A DNA stretch of 64,000 bases, taken from NCBI GenBank assembly GCA_963710135.1, contig CAVPYY010000001.1, positions 17,940 through 81,939 of the forward strand, written 5' to 3'. The notes below the pieces were generated by a model. That model made no database searches and was not told the DNA's origin. It saw nothing but the letters and a program-made list of their open reading frames with translations. Positions 31,400 to 40,107 of this stretch are shown one piece after another. Within the stretch, counting starts at the first letter, position 1. The number at the start of each line of letters is the position of its first letter. The translations under genes and the position numbers were made by a program. This DNA is from SG8-30 sp963710135 (GTDB taxonomy: Bacteria > Pseudomonadota > Gammaproteobacteria > Steroidobacterales > Steroidobacteraceae).

Positions 31400-32413
31400 T
31401 CAGGCCGAGCGCAGCTCGTCTTCGCGGCGCAGGCTGGCCGGCGGCCAACCCTCGATACGCATGCCGAGGGTCAGCCCGTGGCTCTCCAGGACTTCCTTGA
31501 TCTCGGTGAGCGACTTCTTGCCGAGGTTCGGCGTGCGCAGCAGCTCGACTTCGGTCCGCTGCACCAGGTCGCCGATGTAGTGGATGTTCTCCGCCTTCAG
31601 GCAGTTGGCGCTGCGCACGGTCAGCTCCAGCTCGTCGACGGGGCGCAGTAGCAGCGGATCCGGCAGCGGGCCGGAGGACTGCGACACCTGCTCGCCCTGC
31701 CCTTCGAGCTCCACGAACACGGTCAGCTGGTCCTTGAGGATGCCGCCGGCGCGGCGGATCGCCTCTTCCGGGTCGATCGTGCCGTTGGTCTCGATGTCGA
31801 TGATCAGCTTGTCGAGGTCGGTGCGCTGCTCCACGCGCGCGGATTCGACCGCGTAGGTGACGCGCTTGACCGGCGAGAACGACGCGTCCAGCTGCAGGCG
31901 GCCGATGGGGCGGGTCTGCTCCTCGAACTCGATGCGCTGCACCGCGGGCCGGTAGCCGCGGCCACGCTCGATCTTCAGCGTCATGTTCAGGTCGATCGCC
32001 TTGGTCAAGGTGGCCAGCACCAGGTCCGGATTGACGATCTCGATGTCGTGGTCGGTCTGGATGTCACCCGCAGTGACCGGGCCTGGGCCCTTCTTGTGCA
32101 GCCTGAGTTCCGTCTCATTGCGGGCATGCATCCGGAGCGCGATGCCCTTGAGGTTCAGCAGGACGTCCACGACGTCCTCCTGCACGCCCTCGATGCTGGT
32201 GTACTCGTGCAGCACCCCGTCGATCTCGACTTCGGTGACCGCGCAGCCCGGCATGGAGGACAGCAGCACGCGCCGCAGCGCGTTGCCGAGAGTGTGGCCG
32301 AAGCCGCGCTCGAAGGGTTCGATCACGATGCGCGCATGACGCGGCGCCGAGGCCGTAACCTTGACCGACTTGGGCTTGAGGAATTCCGTGGCGGATCCTT
32401 GCATGACCGTCAC
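31400..32413 (-). CDS. rpoA: RNA polymerase subunit alpha
   Basis: The 337-residue alpha subunit has the N-terminal dimerisation/assembly domain (FERGFGHTLGNALRRVLLSS) and the C-terminal domain, with helix-hairpin elements in 'NLGKKSLTEIKEVLESHGL', which contacts UP elements and activators. Start and length are normal. It lies three bases after rpsD. Confidence 0.98.
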   Translation of the reverse strand: MTVMQGSATEFLKPKSVKVTASAPRHARIVIEPFERGFGHTLGNALRRVLLSSMPGCAVTEVEIDGVLHEYTSIEGVQEDVVDVLLNLKGIALRMHARNETELRLHKKGPGPVTAGDIQTDHDIEIVNPDLVLATLTKAIDLNMTLKIERGRGYRPAVQRIEFEEQTRPIGRLQLDASFSPVKRVTYAVESARVEQRTDLDKLIIDIETNGTIDPEEAIRRAGGILKDQLTVFVELEGQGEQVSQSSGPLPDPLLLRPVDELELTVRSANCLKAENIHYIGDLVQRTEVELLRTPNLGKKSLTEIKEVLESHGLTLGMRIEGWPPASLRREDELRSA

Positions 32414-32416
32414 CTA

Positions 32417-33040
32417 TTACTTTGAGTAGAGCTCGACGACGAGGTTCTCGTTGATGTCCGGCAGGATCTGGTCGCGATCAGGCAGCGACTTCAGGATTCC
32501 GGACAGCTTCTTCTCGTCAACTTCGACCCAGTCGGGCAGCCCGACCTGAGTCGCCATAGCAAGCGCCGCGGCGACGCGAGCCTGCTTCTGTGCCTTGTCG
32601 CGCACGGCCACGACGTCGCCGGCCTTGCACGCATACGATGCGATATTGACGATCTCGCCGTTCACCGTGACGCCCTTGTGGCTCACCAGCTGGCGCGCCT
32701 CGGCGCGCGTCGCGGCAAAGCCCATGCGGTACACCACGTTGTCGAGGCGTGCCTCGAGATAGGTGAGCAGCGTCTCGCCGGTCGAGCCGGGCCGGCCGGC
32801 GGCCTTCTGGTAGTAGTTGCGGAACTGCCGTTCCAGCACGCCGTACATGCGGCGCAGCTTCTGCTTCTCGCGCAGCTGCAGGCCGTAGTTCGACAGGCGC
32901 GTGCGGCGTTCGCTCTTGACGCCGCCCGGCGGCACCTCGAGCTTGCACTTGCTCTCGAGGGGCTTGACCGCGCTCTTCAGGAACAGGTCGGTGCCCTCGC
33001 GGCGCGAGAGCTTGCACTTGGGACCGAGATATCTCGCCAT
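32417..33040 (-). CDS. rpsD: 30S ribosomal protein S4
   Basis: The 207-residue S4 is a primary 16S rRNA-binding and assembly protein and probable autoregulator of the alpha operon. It begins MARYLGPKCKLSRREG and contains the S4 RNA-binding domain ('RLDNVVYRMGFAATRAEARQLVSHKGV...'). It is complete and intact between rpsK and rpoA. Confidence 0.98.
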   Translation of the reverse strand: MARYLGPKCKLSRREGTDLFLKSAVKPLESKCKLEVPPGGVKSERRTRLSNYGLQLREKQKLRRMYGVLERQFRNYYQKAAGRPGSTGETLLTYLEARLDNVVYRMGFAATRAEARQLVSHKGVTVNGEIVNIASYACKAGDVVAVRDKAQKQARVAAALAMATQVGLPDWVEVDEKKLSGILKSLPDRDQILPDINENLVVELYSK

Positions 33041-33053
33041 GACTCGTTGGACC

Positions 33054-33458
33054 TCAGACGCGCCGCTTCTTGGGCGGGCGGCAACCGTTATGCGGAATGG
33101 GCGTGACGTCCTCGATGCTGGACACCTTCAGGCCGCAGGCGTTGAGCGCGCGCACCGCCGACTCGCGGCCCGGGCCTGGGCCGCGAACCCGCACTTCCAC
33201 GGTCCGCAGACCGTAGTCCTGCGCCGCGGTACCGGCCTTCTCGGCGGCAACCTGCGCCGCGAACGGCGTGCTCTTGCGCGAACCGCGGAAACCCGAACCG
33301 CCGGAGGTCGCCCAGGACAGCGTGTTGCCCTGGCGATCGGTGATGGTCACGATGGTGTTGTTGAAGGACGCATGAATGTGCGCGATGCCGTCAGATACCT
33401 GACGCTTCGCCTTCTTGCGCGCCTTGCTGGCGGCGGATCCTGCCTGCTTGTCGGCCAT
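33054..33458 (-). CDS. rpsK: 30S ribosomal protein S11
   Basis: The 134-residue S11 has the family core 'GIAHIHASFNNTIVTITD' and the end 'TPIPHNGCRPPKKRRV', which forms part of the platform near the mRNA exit. The N-terminus has a short Lys/Ala extension. It sits in the standard rpsM-rpsK-rpsD order. Confidence 0.98.
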   Translation of the reverse strand: MADKQAGSAASKARKKAKRQVSDGIAHIHASFNNTIVTITDRQGNTLSWATSGGSGFRGSRKSTPFAAQVAAEKAGTAAQDYGLRTVEVRVRGPGPGRESAVRALNACGLKVSSIEDVTPIPHNGCRPPKKRRV

Positions 33459-33502
33459 ATTGATCGATACCCGTTAGAGACTGTGTTGGCGCCGGACGCT
33501 TG

Positions 33503-33883
33503 TCAGCGCTTGCCCGGCTGCGCCTTGGACTTCACTGCGGCGCGACGCGGACCCTTGCGCGTGCGCGCATTGGTGCGCGTCCGCTGGCCACGCGACGGCA
33601 GCCCCTTGCGGTGGCGGATGCCGCGATAGCAACCGAGATCCATGAGCCGCTTGATGGCCATGGCATTCTCGCGGCGCAGGTCGCCCTCGACCGTCAGGCG
33701 TGCGACGGCGGCGCGCAATGCGCCAACCTCCGCTTCGGTCAGGTCGCGAACCTTCGTCGAAGGCTCGATACCCGACGCCTTGCAGATCGCCTGCGCGGAC
33801 GGACGGCTGATGCCGTAGATATGCGTAAGCCCGATGACAACATGCTTGTTCACCGGGATGTTGATGCCGGCGATGCGCGCCAT
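33503..33883 (-). CDS. rpsM: 30S ribosomal protein S13
   Basis: The 126-residue S13 begins MARIAGINIPVNKHVVIGLTHIYG and ends in the basic tail TRKGPRRAAVKSKAQPGKR, contacting the P-site tRNA and the subunit bridge. It follows rpmJ after 67 bases; the short spacer may hold the S4-responsive alpha-operon leader, but no clear structure was assigned. Confidence 0.98.
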   Translation of the reverse strand: MARIAGINIPVNKHVVIGLTHIYGISRPSAQAICKASGIEPSTKVRDLTEAEVGALRAAVARLTVEGDLRRENAMAIKRLMDLGCYRGIRHRKGLPSRGQRTRTNARTRKGPRRAAVKSKAQPGKR

Positions 33884-33950
33884 TTCAACCGACCCCTAAG
33901 CCGCGGAAAACGCAGCAGTATACGTGAAAAACGACCTCACCTCAACGCCA

Positions 33951-34067
33951 TCAGCCCTGGCGTTGCTTGTGCCGGGCGTCCGACGAGCAGATCACCCGGA
34001 CCACCCCGCGACGACGCACGATCTTGCAGTTCTTGCAGATCTTCTTGACCGATGGACGTACCTTCAT
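33951..34067 (-). CDS. rpmJ: 50S ribosomal protein L36 (zinc-binding form)
   Basis: This 38-residue gene reads MKVRPSVKKICKNCKIVRRR... and ends ARHKQRQG before the TGA at 33951-33953. The zinc ligands Cys11, Cys14, Cys27 and His33 are all present, so it is the C+ form. It lies in its usual place between secY and rpsM. Confidence 0.97.
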   Translation of the reverse strand: MKVRPSVKKICKNCKIVRRRGVVRVICSSDARHKQRQG

Positions 34068-34103
34068 CTCTCTACTCCCGGAGCAGCGGCCGCGGCCGGC
34101 TCC

Positions 34104-35456
34104 TCAGCGCGGCGCCCCTGAGCGGCCGTAGCCACGCAGGTTCGCCTTCTTCATCAAGCCTTCATACTGGTGCGACATCAGGTGTGCCTGCAGCTGGGAC
34201 ATGAAGTCCATGGCCACGACCACGATGATGAGCAGCGACGTGCCGCCGAAATAGAACGGGACCCGGCCGTAGGCCATCAGGATCTCCGGCAGCAGGCACA
34301 CCGCGGTGACGTACAGCGCGCCCCACACGGTCAGGCGGGTCAGCACCTTGTCGATGTACTCGGCGGTCTGCTGGCCGGGGCGGATCCCGGGAATGAACGC
34401 GCCGCCCTTCTTCAGGTTGTCCGCCGTCTCGCGCGAGTTGAACACCAGCGCGGTGTAGAAGAAACAGAAGAAGATGATCAGGGCCGCGTAGATCACCATG
34501 TGCAGCGGCTGGCCGTAGCCCAGCGCCGCCGAGATGTTCTGCAGGATCACCTGCCAGCCGCCCTCGGCCGCGCCGGTGGCGAAGAAGCTGGTCAACGTGG
34601 CCGGGAACAGCAGCAGCGACGAGGCGAAGATCGGCGGGATCACGCCCGACATGTTCATCTTGAACGGCAGATGGCTGGTCTGGCCGGCGTACATGCGCCG
34701 CCCGACCTGGCGCTTGGCGTAGTTCACGGGAATGCGGCGCTGGGCGCGCTCGACGAACACGCAGAACGCCGTCACCACGCCGATCAGCAACAGCAGCAGG
34801 ATGGCGAACGCCGGGTTCATTTCACCGGAGCGGACCTGCTCGAGCGTACCGCCGATGGCCGCCGGCAGCCCCGCCACGATGCCGGCCAGGATGATCATCG
34901 AGATGCCGTTGCCGATGCCGCGCTCGGTGATCTGCTCGCCGAGCCACATCAGGAACATGGTTCCCGCCGCGAGCGTGATCGTGGCCGTGACGATGAACGG
35001 CGCGCCGCCGGTGAGGGCAACGCCCTGGTTCTCGAACGCGGTGGCCGCGCCGAGTCCCTGGAACAGCGCCAGCACGAACGTGAAGTAGCGGGTCCACTGG
35101 GTCAGCTTGCGCCGCCCGGCCTCGCCCTCCTTCTTGATGGCCGCCATCGAGGGCACCACCACCGCCATCATCTGGATGATGATCGAGGCCGAGATGTAGG
35201 GCATCACGCCCATCGCGAAGATCGACAGTCGCGACAGCGCGCCACCGGAGAACATGTTGAACAGGCCGAGGATCGTGCCTTCCTGCTGGTCGAACAGGCG
35301 CGCCATGGCGGCCATGTCGATCCCGGGCACCGGCACGAACGTGCCGATGCGGTAGACGATCAGCGCGCCGAGCAGGAACAGCAGGCGATGGCGCATCTCG
35401 GTAAAGCGCGTGGCTTCACCGAGTGCTGCTGCCGGGTTCGAGATCGGGGTGGCCAA
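34104..35456 (-). CDS. secY: Protein translocase subunit SecY
   Basis: The 450-residue channel protein of the Sec translocon has ten hydrophobic helices. It begins with the conserved 'ALGEATRFTEMRHRLLFLLGALIVYRIG' (identity noted from its segments) and has the plug/helix-2 region 'LFNMFSGGALSRLSIFAMGVMPYI'. Cytoplasmic loop 'GKR/NYAKRQVGRRM' is present. It lies in the spc operon after rplO, and its partner secE is in the window at 61375. Confidence 0.98.
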   Translation of the reverse strand: MATPISNPAAALGEATRFTEMRHRLLFLLGALIVYRIGTFVPVPGIDMAAMARLFDQQEGTILGLFNMFSGGALSRLSIFAMGVMPYISASIIIQMMAVVVPSMAAIKKEGEAGRRKLTQWTRYFTFVLALFQGLGAATAFENQGVALTGGAPFIVTATITLAAGTMFLMWLGEQITERGIGNGISMIILAGIVAGLPAAIGGTLEQVRSGEMNPAFAILLLLLIGVVTAFCVFVERAQRRIPVNYAKRQVGRRMYAGQTSHLPFKMNMSGVIPPIFASSLLLFPATLTSFFATGAAEGGWQVILQNISAALGYGQPLHMVIYAALIIFFCFFYTALVFNSRETADNLKKGGAFIPGIRPGQQTAEYIDKVLTRLTVWGALYVTAVCLLPEILMAYGRVPFYFGGTSLLIIVVVAMDFMSQLQAHLMSHQYEGLMKKANLRGYGRSGAPR

Positions 35457-35481
35457 GTTCGGTTCCTCTGCGCGCGGCCGC

Positions 35482-35934
35482 TCAGGCCGCCGCGCCCTCG
35501 TCGATGCGCCCGCCGGCCTGTTCGATCGCCGCGCGCGCGCCCTTGGTCGCGACCACGGCCGGTCCGGCCACGGTCACCGCGCGGGAGATCTTCCCGGACA
35601 GGATGATGCGCGCCTTCTCGGTGCCGATCGGCACGATGCTCGCGGCCTTCAGCGACGCCAGGTCGATGACGTCACCCTTGATCTTGGTGAGGTCGGTCAG
35701 CGTGACTTCCGCACGGGTCCGCTTCATGGCCGAGCGGAAACCGACCTTCGGCAGGCGGCGCTGCAGCGGCATCTGGCCGCCCTCGAAGCCGACCTTGTGG
35801 TAACCGCCCTTGCGCGCCTTCTGGCCCTTGCCGCCGCGGCCACAGGTCTTGCCCTGGCCGGCGGACGCGCCGCGGCCGACGCGCAGTCGCGGCTTCTTGC
35901 TGCCCGCGCCGGGCTTGACGGTGTTCAAACGCAT
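35482..35934 (-). CDS. rplO: 50S ribosomal protein L15
   Basis: The 150-residue L15 begins MRLNTVKPGAGSKKPRLRVG and has the Gly/Lys-rich extension GKTCGRGGKGQKARKGG that threads into 23S rRNA. It is a standard spc-operon member between rpmD and secY and is intact. Confidence 0.98.
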   Translation of the reverse strand: MRLNTVKPGAGSKKPRLRVGRGASAGQGKTCGRGGKGQKARKGGYHKVGFEGGQMPLQRRLPKVGFRSAMKRTRAEVTLTDLTKIKGDVIDLASLKAASIVPIGTEKARIILSGKISRAVTVAGPAVVATKGARAAIEQAGGRIDEGAAA

Positions 35935-35947
35935 GTTGCTGCTCTCC

Positions 35948-36133
35948 TCAGACCTGCTCGACCACGAGCAGGTGCTGCGCGACGCGGATCATCCCGCGGT
36001 TCTCCGGGGTGTCGGCCACGACCCGCGAATCGCGGATGCGCCGCAGGCCCAGCCCACGCACGGAGGACTGAATGTTCTTCAGCTGTCCCGCGAGACTGCC
36101 CTTCAGGGTGACCTTGATCTGTGTGGTAGCCAT
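35948..36133 (-). CDS. rpmD: 50S ribosomal protein L30
   Basis: The 61-residue L30 (MATTQIKVTLKGSLAGQLKN...) has the family 'SVRGLGLRRI' turn and 'MIRVAQHLLVVEQV' end. It starts four bases after rpsE and is of normal length. Confidence 0.97.
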   Translation of the reverse strand: MATTQIKVTLKGSLAGQLKNIQSSVRGLGLRRIRDSRVVADTPENRGMIRVAQHLLVVEQV

Positions 36134-36137
36134 GAGC

Positions 36138-36644
36138 TCAGCCCGTAATCTCTTCGATGGTCTTGCCGCGCTTCGCCGCGATGTCGGCCGGCGAGGTCAC
36201 CCTCGCGAAGGCGTCGAACGTGGCGCGCACGACGTTGATCGGATTCCGCGACCCGTAGGCCTTGGCCAGCACGTTGCGCACGCCCGCGCACTCGAACACG
36301 GCCCGCATGCTGCCCCCGGCGATCACGCCGGTACCGTCGGACGCAGGCTGCACGATGACGCGCGTCGTGCCGTGCCGGCCGTTGACCGCGTAGTGCAGCG
36401 TGTCGTTGCGCAGCGATACGGACACCATGTTGCGGCGGGCCTGCTGCATCGCCTTGGCGATGGCGGTGGGGACCTCGCGCGCCTTGCCATAGCCGTAACC
36501 AACGCGACCCGCGCCGTCGCCGACGACGGTCAGCGCCGTGAAGCCGAACTGCCGGCCACCCTTCACCACCTTCGCGGTGCGGTTGACCGTGACCAGCTTC
36601 TCCATCAGGTCGTCGGTGGGCTGTCCCCTTTCAACTCGTGCCAT
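36138..36644 (-). CDS. rpsE: 30S ribosomal protein S5
   Basis: The 168-residue S5 has the N-terminal double-stranded-RNA-binding part ('DDLMEKLVTVNRTAKVVKGG', 'VVGDGAGRVGYGYGKAREVP') and the C-terminal ribosomal fold. The loop around VKGGRQ shows the usual residues where spectinomycin-resistance changes would fall. Normal spc-operon position. Confidence 0.98.
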   Translation of the reverse strand: MARVERGQPTDDLMEKLVTVNRTAKVVKGGRQFGFTALTVVGDGAGRVGYGYGKAREVPTAIAKAMQQARRNMVSVSLRNDTLHYAVNGRHGTTRVIVQPASDGTGVIAGGSMRAVFECAGVRNVLAKAYGSRNPINVVRATFDAFARVTSPADIAAKRGKTIEEITG

Positions 36645-36659
36645 TGCCTTTCCCCTGAA

Positions 36660-37022
36660 TCAGAACGAGAGGCCGGCTTCACGAGCCGCCTCGGCCAGCG
36701 CCTTGACGCGGCCGTGATACATGAACCCGGAACGGTCGAATGCGACCGCGGTGATGCCGGCCGCCTTGGCGCGCTCGGCAATCGCGCGGCCCACCGCCGC
36801 GGCTGCCGCGGCGTTGCCGGTGCCCTTCAGCCCCTCGGCCACGTCCTTCTGCAGCGTGGACGCTGCCGCAAGCACGGTGGCGCCGTCGGCGCTGGTCACC
36901 TGGGCGTAGATATGCCTCGGCGTGCGGTGGACCGTGAGGCGCGCCGCGCCGATTTCGCGGATCTTGGCCCGGCCTCGCCTGGCGCGCCGCTGCCGCGTGT
37001 CTTTCTTGCTGAGCTGTGCCAT
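36660..37022 (-). CDS. rplR: 50S ribosomal protein L18
   Basis: The 120-residue L18, a 5S rRNA-binding protein, starts MAQLSKKDTRQRRARRGRAK and ends 'GFMYHGRVKALAEAAREAGLSF', as in the family. It lies between rplF and rpsE. Confidence 0.98.
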   Translation of the reverse strand: MAQLSKKDTRQRRARRGRAKIREIGAARLTVHRTPRHIYAQVTSADGATVLAAASTLQKDVAEGLKGTGNAAAAAAVGRAIAERAKAAGITAVAFDRSGFMYHGRVKALAEAAREAGLSF

Positions 37023-37027
37023 GACGG

Positions 37028-37567
37028 TTACTTCTTCTTGCCTTCCTTCAAGGAGATCTTCTCGCCGGCGTAACGCACGCCCTTGCCCTTGTAAGGCTCG
37101 GGTGGGCGGAAGCGGCGGATCTCTGCGGCCACCTGGCCGACCTTCTGCACGTCGATACCCTTGATCACGACTTCGGTCTGGGTCGGCGTCTCGATGGTGA
37201 TGCCTTCCGGCACCGGATAGCTGACCGGATGCGAGAAGCCGAGCGTCAGGTTGAGGGACTTGCCCTGCACCGCCGCGCGGTAGCCGACGCCGACCAGCTC
37301 CAGCTTGCGCTCGAAGCCGCTGGTCACGCCCGCCACCATGTTCGCCAGGTGCGCGCGCGTGGCGCCGGCGACGGGAACGCGCGCCGCCGCGTCCTTGCCC
37401 TCGCCTACCTTGACCAGCAGCTGCTGGGATTCCTGCGCGACCGTCACCCCGCTGGCAAGCGCCAGCGTGAGCGAACCCTTGGCGCCCTTTACCGTGACCG
37501 CATTGCCGGCCATCGTTGCGGTGACGCCCTTCGGCAGATCCACCGGCTTCTTGGCTACTCGAGACAT
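37028..37567 (-). CDS. rplF: 50S ribosomal protein L6
   Basis: The 179-residue L6 consists of two similar alpha/beta modules. It starts MSRVAKKPVDLPKGV and ends with the diagnostic 'PPEPYKGKGVRYAGEKI' near the C-terminus, followed by a Lys-rich tip. Normal spc-operon position. Confidence 0.98.
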   Translation of the reverse strand: MSRVAKKPVDLPKGVTATMAGNAVTVKGAKGSLTLALASGVTVAQESQQLLVKVGEGKDAAARVPVAGATRAHLANMVAGVTSGFERKLELVGVGYRAAVQGKSLNLTLGFSHPVSYPVPEGITIETPTQTEVVIKGIDVQKVGQVAAEIRRFRPPEPYKGKGVRYAGEKISLKEGKKK

Positions 37568-37604
37568 GACCTCAAGACCTCTGTTCAGATGTCTGCGCGG
37601 GCCA

Positions 37605-38000
37605 TCAGGCCACCACGCAGAGCACCTCGCCGCCCTGGCCAGTACGCCGGGCCTCGCGATCGGTCATGACACCCTTCGGGGTCGACACGATCGCCACGCC
37701 GAGACCACCCAGCACCTTCGGAAGGTCCTGGTTGCCCCGGTACTGCCGCAGACCAGGGCGCGAAACGCGCTCGATCCGCTCGATCACCGGCCGGCCCTGG
37801 TGATACTTCAGCGCCACAGTCAGCGACGCCTTGCCACCGGCCTCCTTGGTGCCGAAATCCGCGATGTAGCCCTCGTCCTTGAGGACGCGGGCAATCGCCA
37901 GCTTTACCTTCGATGACGCCACGGTCACCTCGGCCTTGCTGGCCGCCTGCCCGTTGCGGATGCGGGTCAGGAAGTCCGCGATCGGATCAGTCATGCTCAT
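37605..38000 (-). CDS. rpsH: 30S ribosomal protein S8
   Basis: The 131-residue S8 starts MSMTDPIADFLTRIRNGQ and ends 'GLGVAIVSTPKGVMTDREAR...GGEVLCVVA'. S8 is a central-domain assembly protein and the usual translational repressor of the spc operon. The gene is intact. Confidence 0.98.
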   Translation of the reverse strand: MSMTDPIADFLTRIRNGQAASKAEVTVASSKVKLAIARVLKDEGYIADFGTKEAGGKASLTVALKYHQGRPVIERIERVSRPGLRQYRGNQDLPKVLGGLGVAIVSTPKGVMTDREARRTGQGGEVLCVVA

Positions 38001-38010
38001 TGATCAGTCC

Positions 38011-38316
38011 TCACCAGCTCGCCTTGCGGAGACCAGGCACGTCGCCCCGCATGGTCGCCTCGCGCAGCTTCACGCGCCCGAGGCCGAACTTGCGGTAGTT
38101 GCCGCGCGAACGACCGGTGATGGCGCAACGCTTGCGCTGCCGCGAGGCGCTCGCATCACGCGGCTGCTTCTGCAGCGCCTCGACCGCGGCGGCCCGCTCT
38201 TCCTGCGAAGACTTCGGGCTGCGGATCTGCTCCTTCAGCTGAGCGCGCTTCGCAGCGTACTTCTTCACCGTCTTCGCACGACGGGTCTCGCGCTCGATCA
38301 TGCTGGTCTTGGCCAT
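38011..38316 (-). CDS. rpsN: 30S ribosomal protein S14 (zinc-free form)
   Basis: The 101-residue S14 (MAKTSMIERETRRAKTVKKY...) is the long C-minus form without CxxC pairs and ends 'RGDVPGLRKASW'. It lies between rplE and rpsH and is complete. Confidence 0.97.
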   Translation of the reverse strand: MAKTSMIERETRRAKTVKKYAAKRAQLKEQIRSPKSSQEERAAAVEALQKQPRDASASRQRKRCAITGRSRGNYRKFGLGRVKLREATMRGDVPGLRKASW

Positions 38317-38319
38317 CTG

Positions 38320-38868
38320 CTACTTCCTGAAGGGAAAGTTGAAGGCATCGAGCAGCGCGCGTCCCGCTGCGTCGTTGCCGGCGTTCGTCGAAATGGTGAT
38401 GTCCATCCCGCGCACCTGGTCGATCTGGTCGTAGGCGATCTCCGGGAAGATGATCTGCTCCTTGACGCCGAGGCTGTAGTTGCCACGGCCGTCGAACGAG
38501 CGGGGATTCACTCCGCGGAAGTCGCGAATGCGCGGGATCGCGATGCTGATCAGCCGGTCGAGGAAGTCGTACATGCGCGCGCCGCGCAGCGTGACCTTGC
38601 AACCGACCGCCAGGCCCTCGCGCAGCTTGAAGGTCGCGATCGACTTGCGCGCGAGCCGCACGGACGGCTTCTGCCCGGTGATCTTCGCCAGATCGCCGGT
38701 GGCAGCATCCATGATCTTCTTGTCGGCAACCGCCTCGCCAACGCCCATGTTCACCGTGATCTTGGTGATGCGGGGCACCTGCATGACGTTGTCCAGACCG
38801 AGCTCCTGCTTGAGCTTCGGCGAGACGACCTCGCGGTAGTGTTTCTGCAACCTGGCTTCGTAAGCCAT
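38320..38868 (-). CDS. rplE: 50S ribosomal protein L5
   Basis: The 182-residue L5 binds 5S rRNA. The start at 38868 gives MAYEARLQKHYREVVSPKLK, the family N-terminus; a longer in-frame start at 38988 lies inside rplX. The core 'RGNYSLGVKEQIIFPEI' and the ending 'GRALLDAFNFPFRK' are complete. Confidence 0.98.
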   Translation of the reverse strand: MAYEARLQKHYREVVSPKLKQELGLDNVMQVPRITKITVNMGVGEAVADKKIMDAATGDLAKITGQKPSVRLARKSIATFKLREGLAVGCKVTLRGARMYDFLDRLISIAIPRIRDFRGVNPRSFDGRGNYSLGVKEQIIFPEIAYDQIDQVRGMDITISTNAGNDAAGRALLDAFNFPFRK

Positions 38869-38882
38869 CACGTTCTCCACGC

Positions 38883-39200
38883 TCACACGTCCACAACTTC
38901 GCCGTTCGACTTGAAGAAGCGCACCTTGCGGCCGTCCTCGAGCTTGCGGAAGCCCACCCTGTCCGCCTTCTTGGTCGCCGGATTCCACAGCGACACATTC
39001 GACGCGTGCAGCGGTGCTTCCTTCTGCACGATCCCGCCGGGCGTTCCCCGGTTCGGATTCGGCTTCTGGTGCTTCTTCACCATGTTCACGTTCTCGACCA
39101 CGACATGGTCGTCGTCGAGGACCTTGATGACGGCGCCAGTCCGGCCCTTGTCGCGGCCGGCCGTTACGACGACCGTGTCACCCTTTCGTATCCTGTTCAT
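38883..39200 (-). CDS. rplX: 50S ribosomal protein L24
   Basis: The 105-residue L24 is an assembly initiator of the large subunit. It has the KOW motif at the start (MNRIRKGDTVVVTAGRDKGR) and 'NMVKKHQKPNPNRGTPGG'. It lies between rplN and rplE, in the usual order. Confidence 0.98.
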   Translation of the reverse strand: MNRIRKGDTVVVTAGRDKGRTGAVIKVLDDDHVVVENVNMVKKHQKPNPNRGTPGGIVQKEAPLHASNVSLWNPATKKADRVGFRKLEDGRKVRFFKSNGEVVDV

Positions 39201-39216
39201 CGCCTGTCCTCAGCCG

Positions 39217-39585
39217 TCAAATCACTTCAGGCGCGAGCGAAATGATCTTCATGAACTGGGCGGTGCGCAGCTCGCGCGTCACGGGCCCGAAGATGCGCGT
39301 GCCGATCGGCTCCAGCTTGTTGGTCAGCAGGACCGCGGCATTGCCGTCGAAGCGGATCAGTGAGCCGTCCGCGCGCCGCACGCCCTTGCGCGTACGCACG
39401 ACCACGGCGTCGTAGACCTCGCCCTTCTTCACCTTGCCACGCGGAATCGCATCCTTGACGCTCACCTTGATGACGTCGCCGACACTCGCGTAGCGGCGCC
39501 GGGTACCGCCCAGCACCTTTATGCACATCAGCTCCTTTGCGCCGGAGTTGTCGGCGGCCTGAAGCCGGGTCTGCATCTGGATCAT
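39217..39585 (-). CDS. rplN: 50S ribosomal protein L14
   Basis: The 122-residue L14 starts MIQMQTRLQAADNSGAKELM and ends 'RELRTAQFMKIISLAPEVI', the full family length. It is first in the spc group, directly after rpsQ (19-base gap), with no room for a separate promoter, so S10 and spc are probably one transcript. Confidence 0.98.
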   Translation of the reverse strand: MIQMQTRLQAADNSGAKELMCIKVLGGTRRRYASVGDVIKVSVKDAIPRGKVKKGEVYDAVVVRTRKGVRRADGSLIRFDGNAAVLLTNKLEPIGTRIFGPVTRELRTAQFMKIISLAPEVI

Positions 39586-39604
39586 TGAAAAATCCTCCCA
39601 GCGT

Positions 39605-39895
39605 TCAGGCGACCGGCGCGCGTCCCACGACGCGTACCAGTGTCCAGGACTTGCGGCGTGACAGGGGCCGGCACGGCGTGATCGCCACGGTGTCGCCCTC
39701 GTTGCACTCGTTGTTCTCGTCGTGCGCCTGCAGCTTGGTCGTGCGCCGCACGAACTTGCCGTAGGTCGGATGCTTGACCAGACGTTCGACCACGACGGTG
39801 ATCGTCTTGTTCATCTTGTTGCTGACGACGCGCCCGGTCAGGGTGCGCGTGGCCTGTTCGGCCTGGCCAGCGGCTGCAGTATTCTCGGACATCAC
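39605..39895 (-). CDS. rpsQ: 30S ribosomal protein S17
   Basis: The 96-residue S17 is an OB-fold primary binding protein with the core 'LTGRVVSNKMNKTITVVVER' and 'VRRTTKLQAHDE'. The first ATG overlaps the rpmC stop by four bases. The Met-Met start leaves a three-base uncertainty. Confidence 0.97.
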   Translation of the reverse strand: MMSENTAAAGQAEQATRTLTGRVVSNKMNKTITVVVERLVKHPTYGKFVRRTTKLQAHDENNECNEGDTVAITPCRPLSRRKSWTLVRVVGRAPVA

Positions 39896-40107
39896 GCCTT
39901 ACTCCCGGCGCGCTTGCCGCGCGCGAGCTCGCCCAGAACCGTCTTCACCCGGGCCACATTCTTGCGGACCTTGCCATGCTGGTCGGGACGGGCCGGCTGG
40001 CCGGTCGCGGCGGCCATGCGCAGGTTGAACTGCTCGCGCCGCAGCTTGATCAGCTCGTCCTTCAGTTCCGCCTCGTTCTTGCCACGCAATTCCTTGGTAT
40101 TCATCAC
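39892..40107 (-). CDS. rpmC: 50S ribosomal protein L29
   Basis: The 71-residue L29 lies at the peptide exit tunnel. Its two-helix sequence includes 'LKDELIKLRREQFNLRM' and 'VRKNVARVKTVLGE'. Both ends overlap neighbouring genes by four bases (rplP upstream, rpsQ downstream). Confidence 0.97.
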   Translation of the reverse strand: MMNTKELRGKNEAELKDELIKLRREQFNLRMAAATGQPARPDQHGKVRKNVARVKTVLGELARGKRAGSKA